In this document: one piece after another, positions 16,999 through 29,383 of the stretch | Numbering within the stretch: position 1 is the first letter of the stretch | Layout: each line of letters starts with the position of its first letter | DNA from: JABDJL01 sp963664065 | Lineage (GTDB): Bacteria > Pseudomonadota > Gammaproteobacteria > Xanthomonadales > SZUA-36 | NCBI GenBank assembly: GCA_963664065.1 | Contig: OY760942.1 | Span: 434,001 to 498,000, forward strand | Direction of reading: 5' to 3' | DNA length: 64,000 nucleotides | Position numbers and translations under genes: made by a program | The notes under the pieces: generated by a model | Told to the model about the DNA's origin: nothing | Database searches by the model: none | The model's input: only the letters and a program-made list of their open reading frames with translations

Positions 16999-17999
16999 AT
17001 GAAACTTTTTCTGACAAGCTCGGACTGGTCAAGAGAAGAACTTGAAGGACTGCTGAGGCTTGCAAGCGAGCTCAAGCAAAGTCCGGTCAACTCAGATTTG
17101 GCCGGACGGTCCATCGCCTTGCTGTTTTTGAACCCTTCGCTTAGAACCAGAACCTCTTTCGAACTCGGAATGCAACAGATGGGTGGCATTGCGATCGTTT
17201 TGCAACCGGGACGTGATGCCTGGGGCGTTGAATTCAAACCCGGCACGGTAATGGATGGCGATGCCGAAGAACATATTGCGGAAGTTGCAGGCGTGCTTTC
17301 CCGATATTGTGACCTCATTGCCTTGCGAGCGTTTCCGGGATTTTTGAACTGGCAGGAGGACAGAAACGATTACGTAATCCGGGCCATGGCACAGTTTTCT
17401 TCTGTTCCTGTAATCAATATGGAAACCATCGTTCATCCCTGCCAGGAGCTGGCACTGATGATGACCCTGCGCGAGAAACTGGGGGAGGTAGCGCATAAAA
17501 AAATGCTGATCACCTGGACATGGCACCCCGTCCTTTGAATACAGCGGTGGCCAATTCTGCCTTGCTGATCAGCAGCAAGTTCGGGATGGATGTCACACTG
17601 CTATGTCCGGAGCCGGCATACGTCCTGGATCAGCAATTCATGGACCAGGCAAACGAATATGCACAAGACAGCGGTGGCTCGGTGACGGTCAGTCACGATA
17701 TCGAGTCCGCATATGCTGGTGCCGAGGTTGTTTACGCAAAAAGCTGGGGTGCGCTTCCACATTACGGTCAGCCCGAAGAAGAGTGGAAACTCCGCCAGCA
17801 TTACCGCCATTTCATGGTGGATGAAACAAAGATGGGCCTGACCAATAACGCCTTGTTCAGCCATTGCCTGTCACTAAGACGAAATATCAAGGCCACGGAC
17901 GCTGTGATGGATGCGAAATACTGCGTGGCCATCGACGAGGCGGAAAACCGCCTGCATGTTCAAAAGGCGGTCATGTCCAGGCTTTTGGGGGAAGGATAA
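16999..17999 (+). pseudogene. argF': N-acetylornithine carbamoyltransferase, single frameshift
   Basis: Carbamoylates N-acetylornithine to N-acetylcitrulline, the variant arginine route of xanthomonads. The 5' frame carries the carbamoyl-phosphate loop NPSLRTRTSFELGMQQMGG and HPCQELALMM, and runs into a stop after KKMLITWTWHPVL. The 3' frame supplies PRPLNTAVANSALLISS and the C-terminal DETKMGLTNNALFSHC. Adding one C to the CCCC at about 17526-17529 joins them as TWHPRPLNTAVANSA, the family's expected sequence, giving about 333 residues. The lesion is a homopolymer deletion, so sequencing error is possible. The gene heads the arginine operon, and its stop overlaps the argG start. Confidence 0.88.
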
Positions 18000-19198
18000 T
18001 GAGTATGGAAACTGTAGTACTGGCTTTTTCAGGTGGTCTGGACACCAGTTATTGCATCCTGGCGCTCCGCGAGCAGGGTTTCAGGGTCGAGACTGTATTT
18101 GTCGATACGGGCGGGCTTTCACCTGAAGAGTTGCTATGGATTCACGACCGTGCCATGCAGCTTGGCGCCAGTCATCATCAACTGGATGCCAGTCAGGCTA
18201 TTTGGGATGAGTTCGTGATACCGCTTGTTTGGAGCCACGCCAGGATGCTGGGTGAATATCCCATGTTGTGCTCGGACCGTTACCTGATTGTCCGGCTTTG
18301 CCTCGAACTCTGTGACGACCTGAAAACCAGGCACTTTGCCCACGGTTGTACTGGCATGGGAAATGACCAATTGAGGTTTGACCAGACGGTCAGGAGTACA
18401 GGCAATTACACGATTCACGCCCCGGTACGTGAGTTGCAAAAAACCGCCAGTGATGTTCGGGTCCACGAAATTGAATTTCTTGAAAAAGCCGGGGTGGAAG
18501 TGGCCGGAAAATCAGGCAGCTACTCGATCAACGAAAACCTCCTGGGGGTCACTATTTCCGGCAGCGAAGTTGACCGTTTCGAAGCACCTGGGCCCAGTAC
18601 GCGCCAGTTATGCAGGCCCCGGGAGGAATGGCCCGAATCGCCACTTTCCGTTCAAATTCGGTTTAAAAAGGGCGTCGCCACGCACCTGAATGACACAGAG
18701 CTGCCGGGACCCGGGATACTGGGCGTATTGAACCAGGCATTCGGGGAATACGGTGTTGGCCGCCATATTTACACCGGCGATGTCAGCATTGGTCTCAAGG
18801 GCAGGATTGTGTTCGAGTGCCCCGGAATTGATGCATTGTTAACAGCACACCAGGCGCTGGAGGACGCAGTTAACACGCGAATGCAGAATCAATTTCGCCA
18901 GCAGGTAGCTCAGCGCTGGGCGGAATTGGTGTACACCGGCTTTTTCTATGAGCCGCACAAACTTGATCTCGAAGCATATCTCAGGAGTTCCCAATCCGCG
19001 GTCACCGGCAGTGTCACGCTGATGACAGAAGGCGGCTCGGTGTTTGCGGTGGCTGTAGATTCTCCCAATATTCTGCAGGACGACTCTGCGGTATATGCCC
19101 AAACCTGTGACTGGACACCTGAAGAAGTGGAAGGTTTTATCAAGTTGCTGGGGAAAAGCTCCACCATGGCAGCGAAAATCAGGGGCCCGGATTCATGA
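17999..19198 (+). CDS. argG: Argininosuccinate synthase
   Basis: A 399-residue enzyme that joins citrulline and aspartate with ATP. The PP-loop motif AFSGGLDTSYCI occupies residues 8-19, and HGCTGMGNDQLRFD and SGSYSINENLLG mark the citrulline/aspartate site. The start is the ATG at 17999, which overlaps the argF' stop (TAATG) and follows GGGGGAAGGA. A longer in-frame start at 17864 would lie inside argF'. Its stop overlaps the next gene by four bases (ATGA). The coding sequence is complete. In the acetylated route, N-acetylcitrulline must first be deacetylated by the next enzyme. Confidence 0.95.
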   Translation: MSMETVVLAFSGGLDTSYCILALREQGFRVETVFVDTGGLSPEELLWIHDRAMQLGASHHQLDASQAIWDEFVIPLVWSHARMLGEYPMLCSDRYLIVRLCLELCDDLKTRHFAHGCTGMGNDQLRFDQTVRSTGNYTIHAPVRELQKTASDVRVHEIEFLEKAGVEVAGKSGSYSINENLLGVTISGSEVDRFEAPGPSTRQLCRPREEWPESPLSVQIRFKKGVATHLNDTELPGPGILGVLNQAFGEYGVGRHIYTGDVSIGLKGRIVFECPGIDALLTAHQALEDAVNTRMQNQFRQQVAQRWAELVYTGFFYEPHKLDLEAYLRSSQSAVTGSVTLMTEGGSVFAVAVDSPNILQDDSAVYAQTCDWTPEEVEGFIKLLGKSSTMAAKIRGPDS

Positions 19199-20282
19199 GC
19201 GCCAAGGCGCACATGGGAAGACTACTGCGCCACCTCAAGGCGCTGATAGCGTTCGACACGCAAAACCCACCCCGCAACCTGGTGGCAGGCTCGCTGATAT
19301 TCGAATATCTGCGCACCGCAGTAGGTCATGATTTTGAAATACGGCTAACAGACCACAACAAGGGGCGGGTCAGTTTTCTGGCATTGCGCGGAAAACCCGA
19401 TCGACTGTTTAATGTTCACATTGACACGGTGCCTGTGCTGGATGGGCAAAATTTCCGCCCCTGGAAATGACCCAGCATGAAAATCGTATTTACGGCCGCG
19501 GTGCCTCTGATATCAAGGGCGCAGCTGCCTGTCTTTTGACCGTTGCACAAACAACCACGGAGCCAATGGCATTCCTGTTTACCACCGACGAGGAAGGCGG
19601 CGAAGGATGCTGTATTTCACGGTTTATCGAGCAGGGTGAATGTGAGCCCTTTGAGCAGGTGATTGTTGCTGAACCCACCATGTGTAAAGCGGAACCGGTA
19701 CACCGTGGCTACCTGTCGGTTAAAGGCCAATTCAAGGGGAATTCGGGACATTCCTCCGAACGCAGGTCACTGGCAGATAACGCCATTCACCGCATGACCC
19801 GCTGGTCTGCTGCCGCCATTAACGAAGCCAAGCGAATGGACGAAGAAGGACTTCGAAGCTGTTTCAATATTGGCACGATCGGAGGTGGTCTCATGTCTAG
19901 CGTAATTGCCGGCCAGGCCAATTTACACTGGAGTGCGCGTTTGCTTCCCGGGCAAAGTAACGAAGATTTTCTTGCCAAAATGTTAAAACTGGATGCGGCC
20001 GAGTACGCTGAGTGGGTGGTTCCATTTTCGGGGCCGCCATTACCCACAGAAGATATTGAAACAGAAAAGGCACATTCTTTTGCCAGTATTAACGGTCTGG
20101 ATATCGGGATCGGCCTGGATTTCTGGACTGAATCCTCCCTGTTTTCCGCAGCCGGGGTACCGGCATTGGTATTTGGGCCCGGTGACATCGCCCAGGCGCA
20201 TACCGTGGACGAATGGGTCAGCCTGGAGCAACTGGAACAGGCACTGGGCGTTTACACTAAGATGATAAGCGATCATGCCTGA
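19195..20282 (+). pseudogene. argE': N-acetylcitrulline deacetylase-like peptidase, single frameshift
   Basis: An M20-family zinc deacetylase of about 362 residues, predicted to convert N-acetylcitrulline to citrulline. The first frame has VAGSLIFEYLRT and the metal motif HIDTVPV, and stops after NFRPWK. The second starts with MTQHENRIYGRGASDIKGAA and continues with the dinuclear-site Glu motif FTTDEEGGEGC and a C-terminal AHTVDEWVS. Adding one A to the AAA at 19465-19467 joins them as FRPWKMTQHENRIYGRG. The ATGA overlap could mimic two coupled genes, but neither half is a complete peptidase. Homopolymer location makes sequencing error possible. It overlaps argG upstream and argB downstream. 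Confidence 0.82.
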
Positions 20283-21594
20283 AATCCGGGAGATCGTCCT
20301 CGAATTGCTGGCTCAGTTGGGCTCCAGCCGGGAAGCAAGACAGTACCTGAAGGAGTTTTCCTCGGTAGACGAGTCCCGCTTTGCAGTTGTCAAGGCTGGT
20401 GGGGGAATTCTCAGGGATCACCTGGATGAAATGGCTTCAGCACTGGCGTTTCTTCACCGCCTGGGTTTGCGTCCGGTGGTCTTGCATGGTGCCGGTCCCC
20501 AGATAGATCACGCCCTGGAAGAAGCCGGAATTGAAAGTGAGCGGCGTGACGGCCTGAGGGTCACATCCGAAGCGGTTATGGGTATCGCGCGTCCAGTGAT
20601 GTATGAACAAAACTTACTCCTGGCGGAAGCCCTGGAGGAACGCGGCATACGGGCACGTGGAATCCAGCATGGTGTATTTCAGTGCAATTACCTGGATCGT
20701 AAAAAACCGGGCCTGGTGGGAGAGATCAATCTCGTCAAGCTGGATGCCCTGCATAGTGCAGTCAGGGGCGGTGCATTGCCGGTACTGACCTGCCTGGGTG
20801 AATCGCAATCAGGCCAGGTCTTGAATATCAATGCAGACCTTGCCGCCGGTGAACTGGTCAAGGCCATCAAGCCGTACAAGATCATTTACCTGACGCCAAC
20901 CGGCGGCCTGCTGGACCGAAATGGCCGGGTGATTTCAGCTATCAGCCTCGACAATGATTACGAGGCACTGATGAAAGAAACGTGGGTTCATTCGGGAATG
21001 CGCCTTAAGCTGCAGCAGATCAACGAGATGCTGAGTGGTTTAGACAGTGACACATCGGTTTCAATCACTTCGGCAAATCAATTGACCCGTGAACTGTTCA
21101 CCTACCGTGGTGCGGGAACACTGGTGCGCAAAGGTGAAGAAGTGCGGGTTTACGAAGCACCTGACGCCGAAACGCTGGGCAAAGCGACCGGTCGGATCGA
21201 AAGCTCATTTGGGCGAAAACTGGAAGGCAACTGGGTAAGCAGTCTTAGCCAGCCCATTGTGCTCCTGTCTGAATCCAGCCGGGCAGCAGTCGTTGTGGTG
21301 GAGGGCCTGGACGGCATTCCCTACCTGGACAAATTCGTCGTTACCCGGGACGCGCAGGGCGAAGGTCTCGGTGCTGCAATGTGGCAGGTGTTGCGGGCAC
21401 GATACTCCCAGATGTACTGGCGTTCGCGGACATCCAACCCGGTAACTAGCTGGTACTTTCAGCAAGCGGAAACCAGTGAGCGGCAGGGTCGCTGGGTGGT
21501 CTTCACTATAGGTGTTACCGATGCGCGTCAAAAAGAGCGCGTAATCAGCGATGCCGTGTCCAGGGACTCCGGCTGGATAAAGGACACCCAATGA
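20275..21594 (+). CDS. argB: Bifunctional N-acetylglutamate kinase/synthase
   Basis: A 439-residue fusion. An amino-acid-kinase domain (VVKAGGGILRDHL, residues about 36-48; VVLHGAGPQIDHALEEAG; LNINADLAAGELVKAI) phosphorylates N-acetylglutamate. A C-terminal GNAT-type acetyltransferase domain (about 290-439, with VVTRDAQGEGLGAAMWQVL) makes it. Such fusions are typical of xanthomonads and some alphaproteobacteria, and often respond to arginine by feedback. The start overlaps the previous stop and the stop overlaps argC (ATGA), so translation is coupled throughout the operon. The coding sequence is complete. Confidence 0.92.
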   Translation: MPEIREIVLELLAQLGSSREARQYLKEFSSVDESRFAVVKAGGGILRDHLDEMASALAFLHRLGLRPVVLHGAGPQIDHALEEAGIESERRDGLRVTSEAVMGIARPVMYEQNLLLAEALEERGIRARGIQHGVFQCNYLDRKKPGLVGEINLVKLDALHSAVRGGALPVLTCLGESQSGQVLNINADLAAGELVKAIKPYKIIYLTPTGGLLDRNGRVISAISLDNDYEALMKETWVHSGMRLKLQQINEMLSGLDSDTSVSITSANQLTRELFTYRGAGTLVRKGEEVRVYEAPDAETLGKATGRIESSFGRKLEGNWVSSLSQPIVLLSESSRAAVVVVEGLDGIPYLDKFVVTRDAQGEGLGAAMWQVLRARYSQMYWRSRTSNPVTSWYFQQAETSERQGRWVVFTIGVTDARQKERVISDAVSRDSGWIKDTQ

Positions 21595-22544
21595 CTGCGT
21601 CGATAGCCCTGGTCGGCGGCCGTGGATACACCGGCTCCGAATTTCTAAGCTTGCTGACTACTCATTCTCAGATGGAATTGGCATTTGCCAGCTCAGCCAG
21701 CCAGGCTGGGCTTCCCTTGACCTCTGCCTGCCCCGACTGGCCGGACACGAATGCCACATTTATTGCACTGCAAGCAGCGGACGTCGCTGAACATTCTGCA
21801 GATGCCTGGGTTCTGGCCGTGCCCAATGGCGAGGCCGGTGATTGGGCGGAATCCATCCGGGCCGCGCATCCTGATACCGTAATTCTGGATCTGAGTGCTG
21901 ATCACCGGTTTGATGACGCATGGACTTACGGTCTCCCGGAACGATTCAGAGATGCAATAAGCAAATCCCGGCGGATTGCCAATCCGGGTTGTTATGCGAC
22001 CGGGACGCAGTTGGCCCTGATACCGCTTTTGGACAAGATCGTTGACACGCCAGTGGTGTTTGGCGTGTCGGGATACAGTGGGGCGGGTCGTACACCATCG
22101 CCAAGAAATGACCCTGAACGCCTCCACGACAACCTGTTGCCGTACTGCCTTAACGGACATCTACATGAGCATGAAGCCAGCATCCAGCTCGGCTTCGATA
22201 TCAGGTTTATCCCACACGTAGCACCCTTCTTCAGGGGCATCTCGCTGACAATATCAGCCAGGCTGTCTGAGGCGGTGACAGCCGGTCAACTGCTTGAGAA
22301 TTATGATTCCGTGTACTCTGATGAAGCACCCGTCCAGGTAAGCCGGGAAATTCCTGAAATAAGTGCGGTGCGTGAAACACCGGATATACACATCGGTGGT
22401 TTCAGTGTCGATGAGCGCGATCCTTCAAGAATTACCCTGGTTGCAACCCTCGACAACCTTTCCAAGGGGGCAGCGAGTCAGGCCATGCAGAATCTGAACC
22501 TGTCGCTGGGACTCAAAGAAAACATGGGAATAGAACATGAGTGA
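21591..22544 (+). CDS. argC: N-acetyl-gamma-glutamyl-phosphate reductase
   Basis: A 317-residue NADPH-dependent reductase making N-acetylglutamate semialdehyde. The Rossmann motif VGGRGYTGSE is at residues 8-17, the catalytic Cys lies in ANPGCYATGTQLALIP, and FIPHVAPFFRGI carries the active-site His. GVSGYSGAGRTP matches the family's substrate loop. It overlaps argB upstream by four bases and argH downstream by eight. The coding sequence is complete. Confidence 0.94.
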   Translation: MTASIALVGGRGYTGSEFLSLLTTHSQMELAFASSASQAGLPLTSACPDWPDTNATFIALQAADVAEHSADAWVLAVPNGEAGDWAESIRAAHPDTVILDLSADHRFDDAWTYGLPERFRDAISKSRRIANPGCYATGTQLALIPLLDKIVDTPVVFGVSGYSGAGRTPSPRNDPERLHDNLLPYCLNGHLHEHEASIQLGFDIRFIPHVAPFFRGISLTISARLSEAVTAGQLLENYDSVYSDEAPVQVSREIPEISAVRETPDIHIGGFSVDERDPSRITLVATLDNLSKGAASQAMQNLNLSLGLKENMGIEHE

Positions 22545-23838
22545 CCTGTTGTGGAAAAAATCCGGCACTGCCGGGCCCGATGGCGACGTTATGGAGTTCT
22601 TGGCCGGAGAGGACCTTGTGCTGGACCGCGGGCTTTTGCTGTTTGATATCCAGGCCAGCGCGGCGCACGCAAACGGCCTCGAATCGATAGGCATATTGGA
22701 CAAGGATGAAAATACGCGCATGCAGGAGGCACTCTTAATCTTGTCCGGTGAATATCGAAACGGCAAGAGGACACTGGGTGAGGAATTCGAGGATGGGCAC
22801 TCTGCCATCGAGGCATGGCTGATCGACATGCTTGGCCCGTTGGGCGCAAAAATCCATACCGGGCGCAGCCGCAATGATCAGGTCGCGGTTGCAATGCGCC
22901 TGTATCTCAAGGACCGCCTGGCCCGACTGTCAAAAATATGCACGCGAATCGCTACTGTTTGTCTTGACCGGGCAGAGGCCGAGAAGGACCTTCCCATTCC
23001 CGGACACACACACATGCAAAAGGCCATGCCTTCAACTGCCGGGCTGTGGCTGGCGGGGCATGCTGAAGCCTTTATCGATAATGCTGAATTTTCTGCCAGG
23101 GTATGTGACTGCATTGATGCAAGCCCCCTGGGTACGGCCTCGGGATTCGGGATCAACCTTCCGCTGGCCCGCGAACTGGTGGCAGAATAATTGGGATTTT
23201 CCCGCCTGGTCATCAATCCACAATACGCTCAGAACAGCCGCGGCAAGGTGGAATTGCAGGCGCTTTCGGCGCTGGCTGTCGCAACACTTGACCTGCGCAG
23301 GCTGGCCTGGGATTTCAGCCTGTATACCACTGCAGAATTTGGATACATTCAGTTACCGGAACGCTACTGCACCGGCTCCTCCATCATGCCCAACAAGAGC
23401 AACCCGGACGTGGTTGAACTGTTGCGCGCAGTTCATGCCGTTGTGGTGGGTGCGCAGGCAGAGCTGAACGATGTGCTGTCACTGCCTTCCGGATACCATC
23501 GCGACCTGCAGGCCACCAAGCCACCCGTGATGCGGGCATTCGCCAGGGGCTTGCAGGCATTGGCGCTGTTACCAGGCTTGCTCAAGGATTTCAGCTGGAA
23601 TGAAGAACGCCTTGCGGCATCCATTTCGCCGGAGCTGTTTGCCACTGACCTGGCCACCGACCTCGCGGTACAGGGCACGCCATTTCGTGAAGCCTACCGG
23701 AAAGTGGCTGATTCATTACCAGATATGGCCGGAAGCGACCCGCAAAAGAGTCTTTCCGAACGGATATCTCCCGGAGGTTGCGGCCAGTTGGTGCTGGGTA
23801 TTTTGCGGGCCAGGCTGGAAAAATTGAAGACAGAGTAA
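22537..23838 (+). pseudogene. argH: Argininosuccinate lyase with in-frame TAA
   Basis: Splits argininosuccinate into arginine and fumarate. The frame holds GRSRNDQVAVAMRLYL and HTHMQKAMPSTAGLWLAGHA in the 5' half, and the signature GSSIMPNKSNPDVVELLRA in the 3' half. A TAA at 23188-23190 separates them without a frame change: ...LARELVAE, stop, LGFSRLVINPQYAQ. CAA (Gln) to TAA is the simplest explanation, and full length would be 433 residues. The TTG at 23191 could restart translation, but the halves would not be independent enzymes. This is a substitution, not a homopolymer slip. The stop codon of the gene lies in a dispersed repeat at 23831-23851. Confidence 0.88.
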
Positions 23839-23851
23839 AGTGCCAGAGTAA
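23831..23851 (+). repeat. Dispersed intergenic repeat, copy A
   Basis: CAGAGTAAAGTGCCAGAGTA plus one further A. The first TAA of the repeat is the argH stop codon. Related copies lie at 27276, 34538 and 35159. Confidence 0.75.
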
Positions 23852-23983
23852 GCGGGCTAGCAATTCTTTACGCTTATTTACACCTTCCTGACCCAATGTT
23901 GAATTGGCAATATATAGACTGCTCGCAAGTAATTACGAGTATTGAACCATGCACATCAGGCCTCGCGTATTTGAAGGGAAAGC

Positions 23984-26900
23984 GTGCTGACCAAATCCAG
24001 CTTTGTTCCCGGACCGTATTGTTCTTCCAACAATAGGCTTCGATACAAACCCAAAGCAGTTCACGCCTGGCATTTTGTTATAGGAGTCCTTTGGGCCCTG
24101 ATTTCCCTGCCCGCATCCGCAGACAGTTGGCTGCAGTTTGACGGTGTTGATGATCGGGTCATGGTGCCTTACAGCGACTCGTTTCCCACAGAGGTTTTCA
24201 CAGTTGGCGCCTGGATCAATGCCGAGAACATCACACAACGCAGTGCAGTCATCGCTCGCGGCGAAGATGACAATTCATTCAATTTGTCCTGGCAATTGTA
24301 TGTCGCCGGGGACGGTAACCTGGAGATCATGCTTGAGGATTCCAGGGAGAACAATTACTGCTATCCGAGAACCTGTATGGGTGAACCGGTGTCCTCATGT
24401 ACCGGTGATCCGGTAACTGTGGACGATGGCGCCTGGCGACATGTTGCAGCAACGCGGGATGGCGCTGGCACATTGGTGCTTTATGTGGACGGAGTGCAGC
24501 ACATCAGTTGCAGTGCAACAGGAGTACCCTCGTCCAATAACTTTCATGACTTGTCTATCGGCAGCACTTTTGGCTCCATCGGCCCGTTGCCACCCGGTGG
24601 TGTAGAACCGCCGATCTGGTTTTTTGGCGGGCTTATCGATGAGCCGTTCATGTGGAATGTGGCACTGAATGGGCAGCAAATCGAGCAGATTTTCACAGAT
24701 GGTGTGGATCCAGACTCAGCACAACTGGTGAGCTATTGGGAATTTGAAGAAGGTGCCGGTCAAACGGTGTTTGACCTTTCGGCAGCTGGTAATGACGGTT
24801 TTCTGGGCGCCTCATTGGAACAAGACAACGCTGATCCCGAGTGGCAAGGCAATCCTGCACGTGAGTGCGATATTGGTTTTTACAACGGCAGCATCCTGAC
24901 CATGGATCAGCAGGATACGGTGGCATCATCAATTGAAATGGTGGCTGGAAAAATCAGTGCCATCGACGCCCCAGAAATGGCAGCTTGTGTACAAAAAATC
25001 GATCTGCAGGGCCGGATGATGATTCCAGGCTTGATCGACAACCACGTACACTGGTTTGATCGTGCGGGGCGTCCGGGAAACAACGTGGCGCAGATGGACA
25101 ACGCTTTTTCCTGTCAGGACACTATCGACATTCTAATCCGTGAAATTCAGGTGCGATCAGTTCCGGTCGTATCAGGCAGTGCCACCGCAGATAATTTTAT
25201 AACCGCAATTGGCGGTATTACGACCACACAGTTTTCGCAGGAGGGCGATGCTGCCAATTTGACAGGCGCTGGCCTTCCCAGTCGCCAGTGTCTTGACAAC
25301 ATTGACCGGCCGGTATTTATCTCGGCAGGATTTAGTGGCCCCGGCACGGCCAACTCTGCCGCCGAGAGCTATTTCGAATCACGCGGCATCACTATCGAAA
25401 GCGATGGGACCATAAGCAATGACTCAGCAGCCAGGGGTGCACTGGCACTGGAACACAGCACGGATGATCGAAAGCGTGAAACCATGGCGCTTATGGGATG
25501 GTCGGCCAGTGTCGGTCTGACCACCATATTCAGTTTCTCGGGTGACCCGGGCAATGATGATGCCGTAAGCCCGCTTTACGATAGCGGTGTAGCATTTTTG
25601 AGAGTGCGCCAGGCACTGGGTTCACAGGATCGAAACTCCTCATTATTCAACCTGAATAACAATGTCGATCGCTTACTGAACGATTCGTCCGGCACCCCCA
25701 TGTTCCGGAACATGTCCCTGGGGGAATTTGTAGTGAATACCGATCTGGGCGGATCAATACCGCTTCCTGCCTATTATGCGGATGCGGAACTATTGATGGC
25801 CCTTAATGGAATCAACCACCATCAGCATGCCATTCCCGACAGCCAGGCTTCCGCCTTCCTGGATGTATGGGAATCGACAAACTCAATGACATCTATTGCC
25901 GATCTCCGTTGGCAGTTATCGCACGTGTTCGATATATCACCGAACTCCCTTGATCGTTTACAAGCACTGGGAGCGGGCTTTTCGTCTCAAAGCCATAACT
26001 ATGCAGGCAACTTCGGTGGTAGTCCGCCTGACCGCACGGCCTATAACCACGGCGTACATGTGAGTGCAGGAACAGACGGCGGTAACCTGGGCCCCATCAA
26101 CCCATGGCTGTCCATATATCACATGGTTACCGGGCTGAGTGACAACGGGGTCGCCCGCTTGCCGGCGGACGAGACCCTCAGCGTGATGCAAGCCCTGGAT
26201 ATGTATACGGCCCGCAGTGCCTGGTTCAGCTTCGATGAGCAGGATCTCGGTTCCCTGGAGGGGGGTAAGGCGGCAGATTTGTTGGTGTTGTCGGACGATG
26301 TTCTGCAATTGGAACTCGACCAGCAACTGGAGAAGCTACGCGATATTCGCTCCTTATTGACGGTCGTCGATGGTGATATCGTGTACTCGGACGGAAGTCT
26401 GTTGGCCTGCAATGGCTCGGATGCCTATGGCATATGGTATCGCGGCCGCCTGGATGCGGACCTGGCAGACCAGTGCCTTTCAAATGTAGACATCGGGTCG
26501 CAAATGAGCGGACCCTGGGGCAACGTGAACCAGTCCGGGCATGGATGGGTGCTCGAAGTATTGGATGATGCCGGTGGCAGCGAGGCCGATCGCATGGTCG
26601 CCTTTTGGTACGTTTACCTCAACGGCGCCCCGGTTTGGCTGGTCGGGGTTGGACCCATATCGGGGGGGCCGGGCCCTGATGGACATGTTTATAACCTCGG
26701 GTCCTGATTTTCCGCCCAACTACGATGCAATGGATCTGACCTTAACCCCATGGGGTAATCTGCAAATCGATTTCAGTAGTGAAACTCAGGCTGTTGCAAA
26801 CTGGACTACATCTCAGGCGGGTTTTAGTGGCGGCAGCATGGATATCTGGCAAATTGTTGCCTTGTCGTCAGGGGCCGATAGCTGTATCAGCGGTAGTTAT

Positions 26901-27254
26901 GGCAGCGCCGATGAAGACGGTCATGGCATATCTGCTGAAGTGGTCACAGTATCGGGAGTGGAGATGCTGGTCGTGTTTTGGTATGTCTACCTCGATGGCC
27001 AGCAAGTTTGGTTATCCGGCCTGGGACCGATCACCGATGGGGTAGCCACCGTTGCGCTGGAGCGATTCAGCGGGGTCGATTTCCCCCCGGTTTTTGTTAC
27101 CGATGAAGTGTTAAGTCAGCACTGGGGCACAATCACACTCCAGTTCACCGAAGTTGATGTGAACGTGAGTTGGGATAGCGATGATCCGGACTTCTCCGAT
27201 GGCGCCATGGTGATGGACCGTATTACGACTTTGGCCGGACACGTGTGCCAGTGA
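23984..27254 (+). pseudogene. Secreted LamG-amidohydrolase with C-terminal repeats, single frameshift
   Basis: A large exported protein of about 1090 residues. The signal segment ends near LISLPASA. A LamG-type concanavalin-like domain follows (WLQFDGVDDRVMVPYSDSF to YWEFEEGAG). Next is a YtcJ-like metal-dependent amidohydrolase with the metal motif DNHVHW, HHQHAIPD and a late Asp in VSAGTDGGNLGP. Two tandem beta-rich repeats follow (QSGHGWVLEVL...AFWYVYLNG and GHGISAEVV...VFWYVYLDG). The frame breaks in a G7 tract at about 26664-26671: removing one G joins ...PISGGRALMDMFITSGPDF. Slippage in the G tract could be error or phase variation. The GTG start at 23984 follows GAAGGGAAA. Substrate unknown. 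Confidence 0.78.
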
Positions 27255-27275
27255 ACAGATGCTGGAAAAATTGGC

Positions 27276-27360
27276 GTCAGAGCAAAGTGCCAGAGTTGAT
27301 CAAGTAAATTGGCCCAATCGGCACACCATCAATCCGCTTACTCTGGCACTTCACTCTGAC
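27276..27360. repeat. Dispersed repeat, copy B, as a long inverted repeat
   Basis: GTCAGAGCAAAGTGCCAGAG (27276-27295) and an inverted copy ending CACTCTGAC (27340-27360) form a hairpin with arms of about 21 bases and a loop of about 43. CCCCTTAATTTTTTT follows, so it may serve as the terminator of the amidohydrolase gene ahead of the rRNA promoters. Confidence 0.75.
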
Positions 27361-27395
27361 CCCTTAATTTTTTTCTAATACGGTTCCAAAATCTG

Positions 27396-27423
27396 TTGAC
27401 AGCGGAAATTCTACCCCTATAAT
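27396..27423 (+). promoter_or_regulatory. rRNA promoter P1
   Basis: TTGACA (27396-27401), 16-base spacer, TATAAT (27418-27423): both hexamers perfect. The discriminator GCGCGTTCGC is GC-rich, as expected of a stringently controlled rRNA promoter. Confidence 0.9.
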
Positions 27424-27470
27424 GCGCGTTCGCTCGGCATTTGCCGGGTGAGTTTTTAGCGCTTTATTCG

Positions 27471-27498
27471 TTGACTGATTTTTCGGTTCACGTATAAT
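27471..27498 (+). promoter_or_regulatory. rRNA promoter P2
   Basis: TTGACT (27471-27476), 16-base spacer, TATAAT (27493-27498), followed by the GC-rich discriminator GGGCGACCCG. The tandem P1-P2 arrangement is typical of gammaproteobacterial rRNA operons. Confidence 0.88.
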
Positions 27499-27628
27499 GG
27501 GCGACCCGCTCCAGCACCGGGGTGGAGATTCTGAAATAGAGTCTGTCCGGCGCGGCGATCCAAGAGGATTTCAGCCCGCGCTTTTGTTGTGCTGGACTGA
27601 TTAGCGAAACGCGTCAGTTGTACGAAAA

Positions 27629-27641
27629 GATCTTTAACAAT
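27629..27641 (+). promoter_or_regulatory. boxA antitermination site in the rRNA leader
   Basis: GATCTTTAACAAT closely matches the Nus-factor boxA (TGCTCTTTAACAA in E. coli). The identical 13-mer recurs before 23S at 30137-30149. Confidence 0.85.
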
Positions 27642-27645
27642 AAAC

Positions 27646-27666
27646 AGGTAACTTGTGTGGGCGCTC
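27646..27666 (+). other. 5' strand of the pre-16S processing stem
   Basis: AGGTAACTTGTG and onward (27646-27666) is complementary, with a one-base bulge, to 29409-29430 behind 16S. The two strands would form the long duplex cut by RNase III. Confidence 0.82.
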
Positions 27667-27826
27667 GCGTCATGGTGAAGCCATGAAGTACGAGAGCGAC
27701 CATGCCCTAAATTAGTCAGAATCCATTTATGGATGATGTTTTTTTTGGAGCAGGGTTCACCTCTCTCAGCAATAAAATTAGATGGACGATTTAAGCTTCG
27801 GCTTCGATCTGAAATCGAATCTTTAT

Positions 27827-29383
<1,557 letters not shown>

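Noticed and set aside
17515..19470. Programmed frameshifting in argF' and argE'
   Set aside because: The breaks lie in short C and A runs without a slippery heptamer plus downstream structure. Simple one-base deletions or sequencing errors explain them better.
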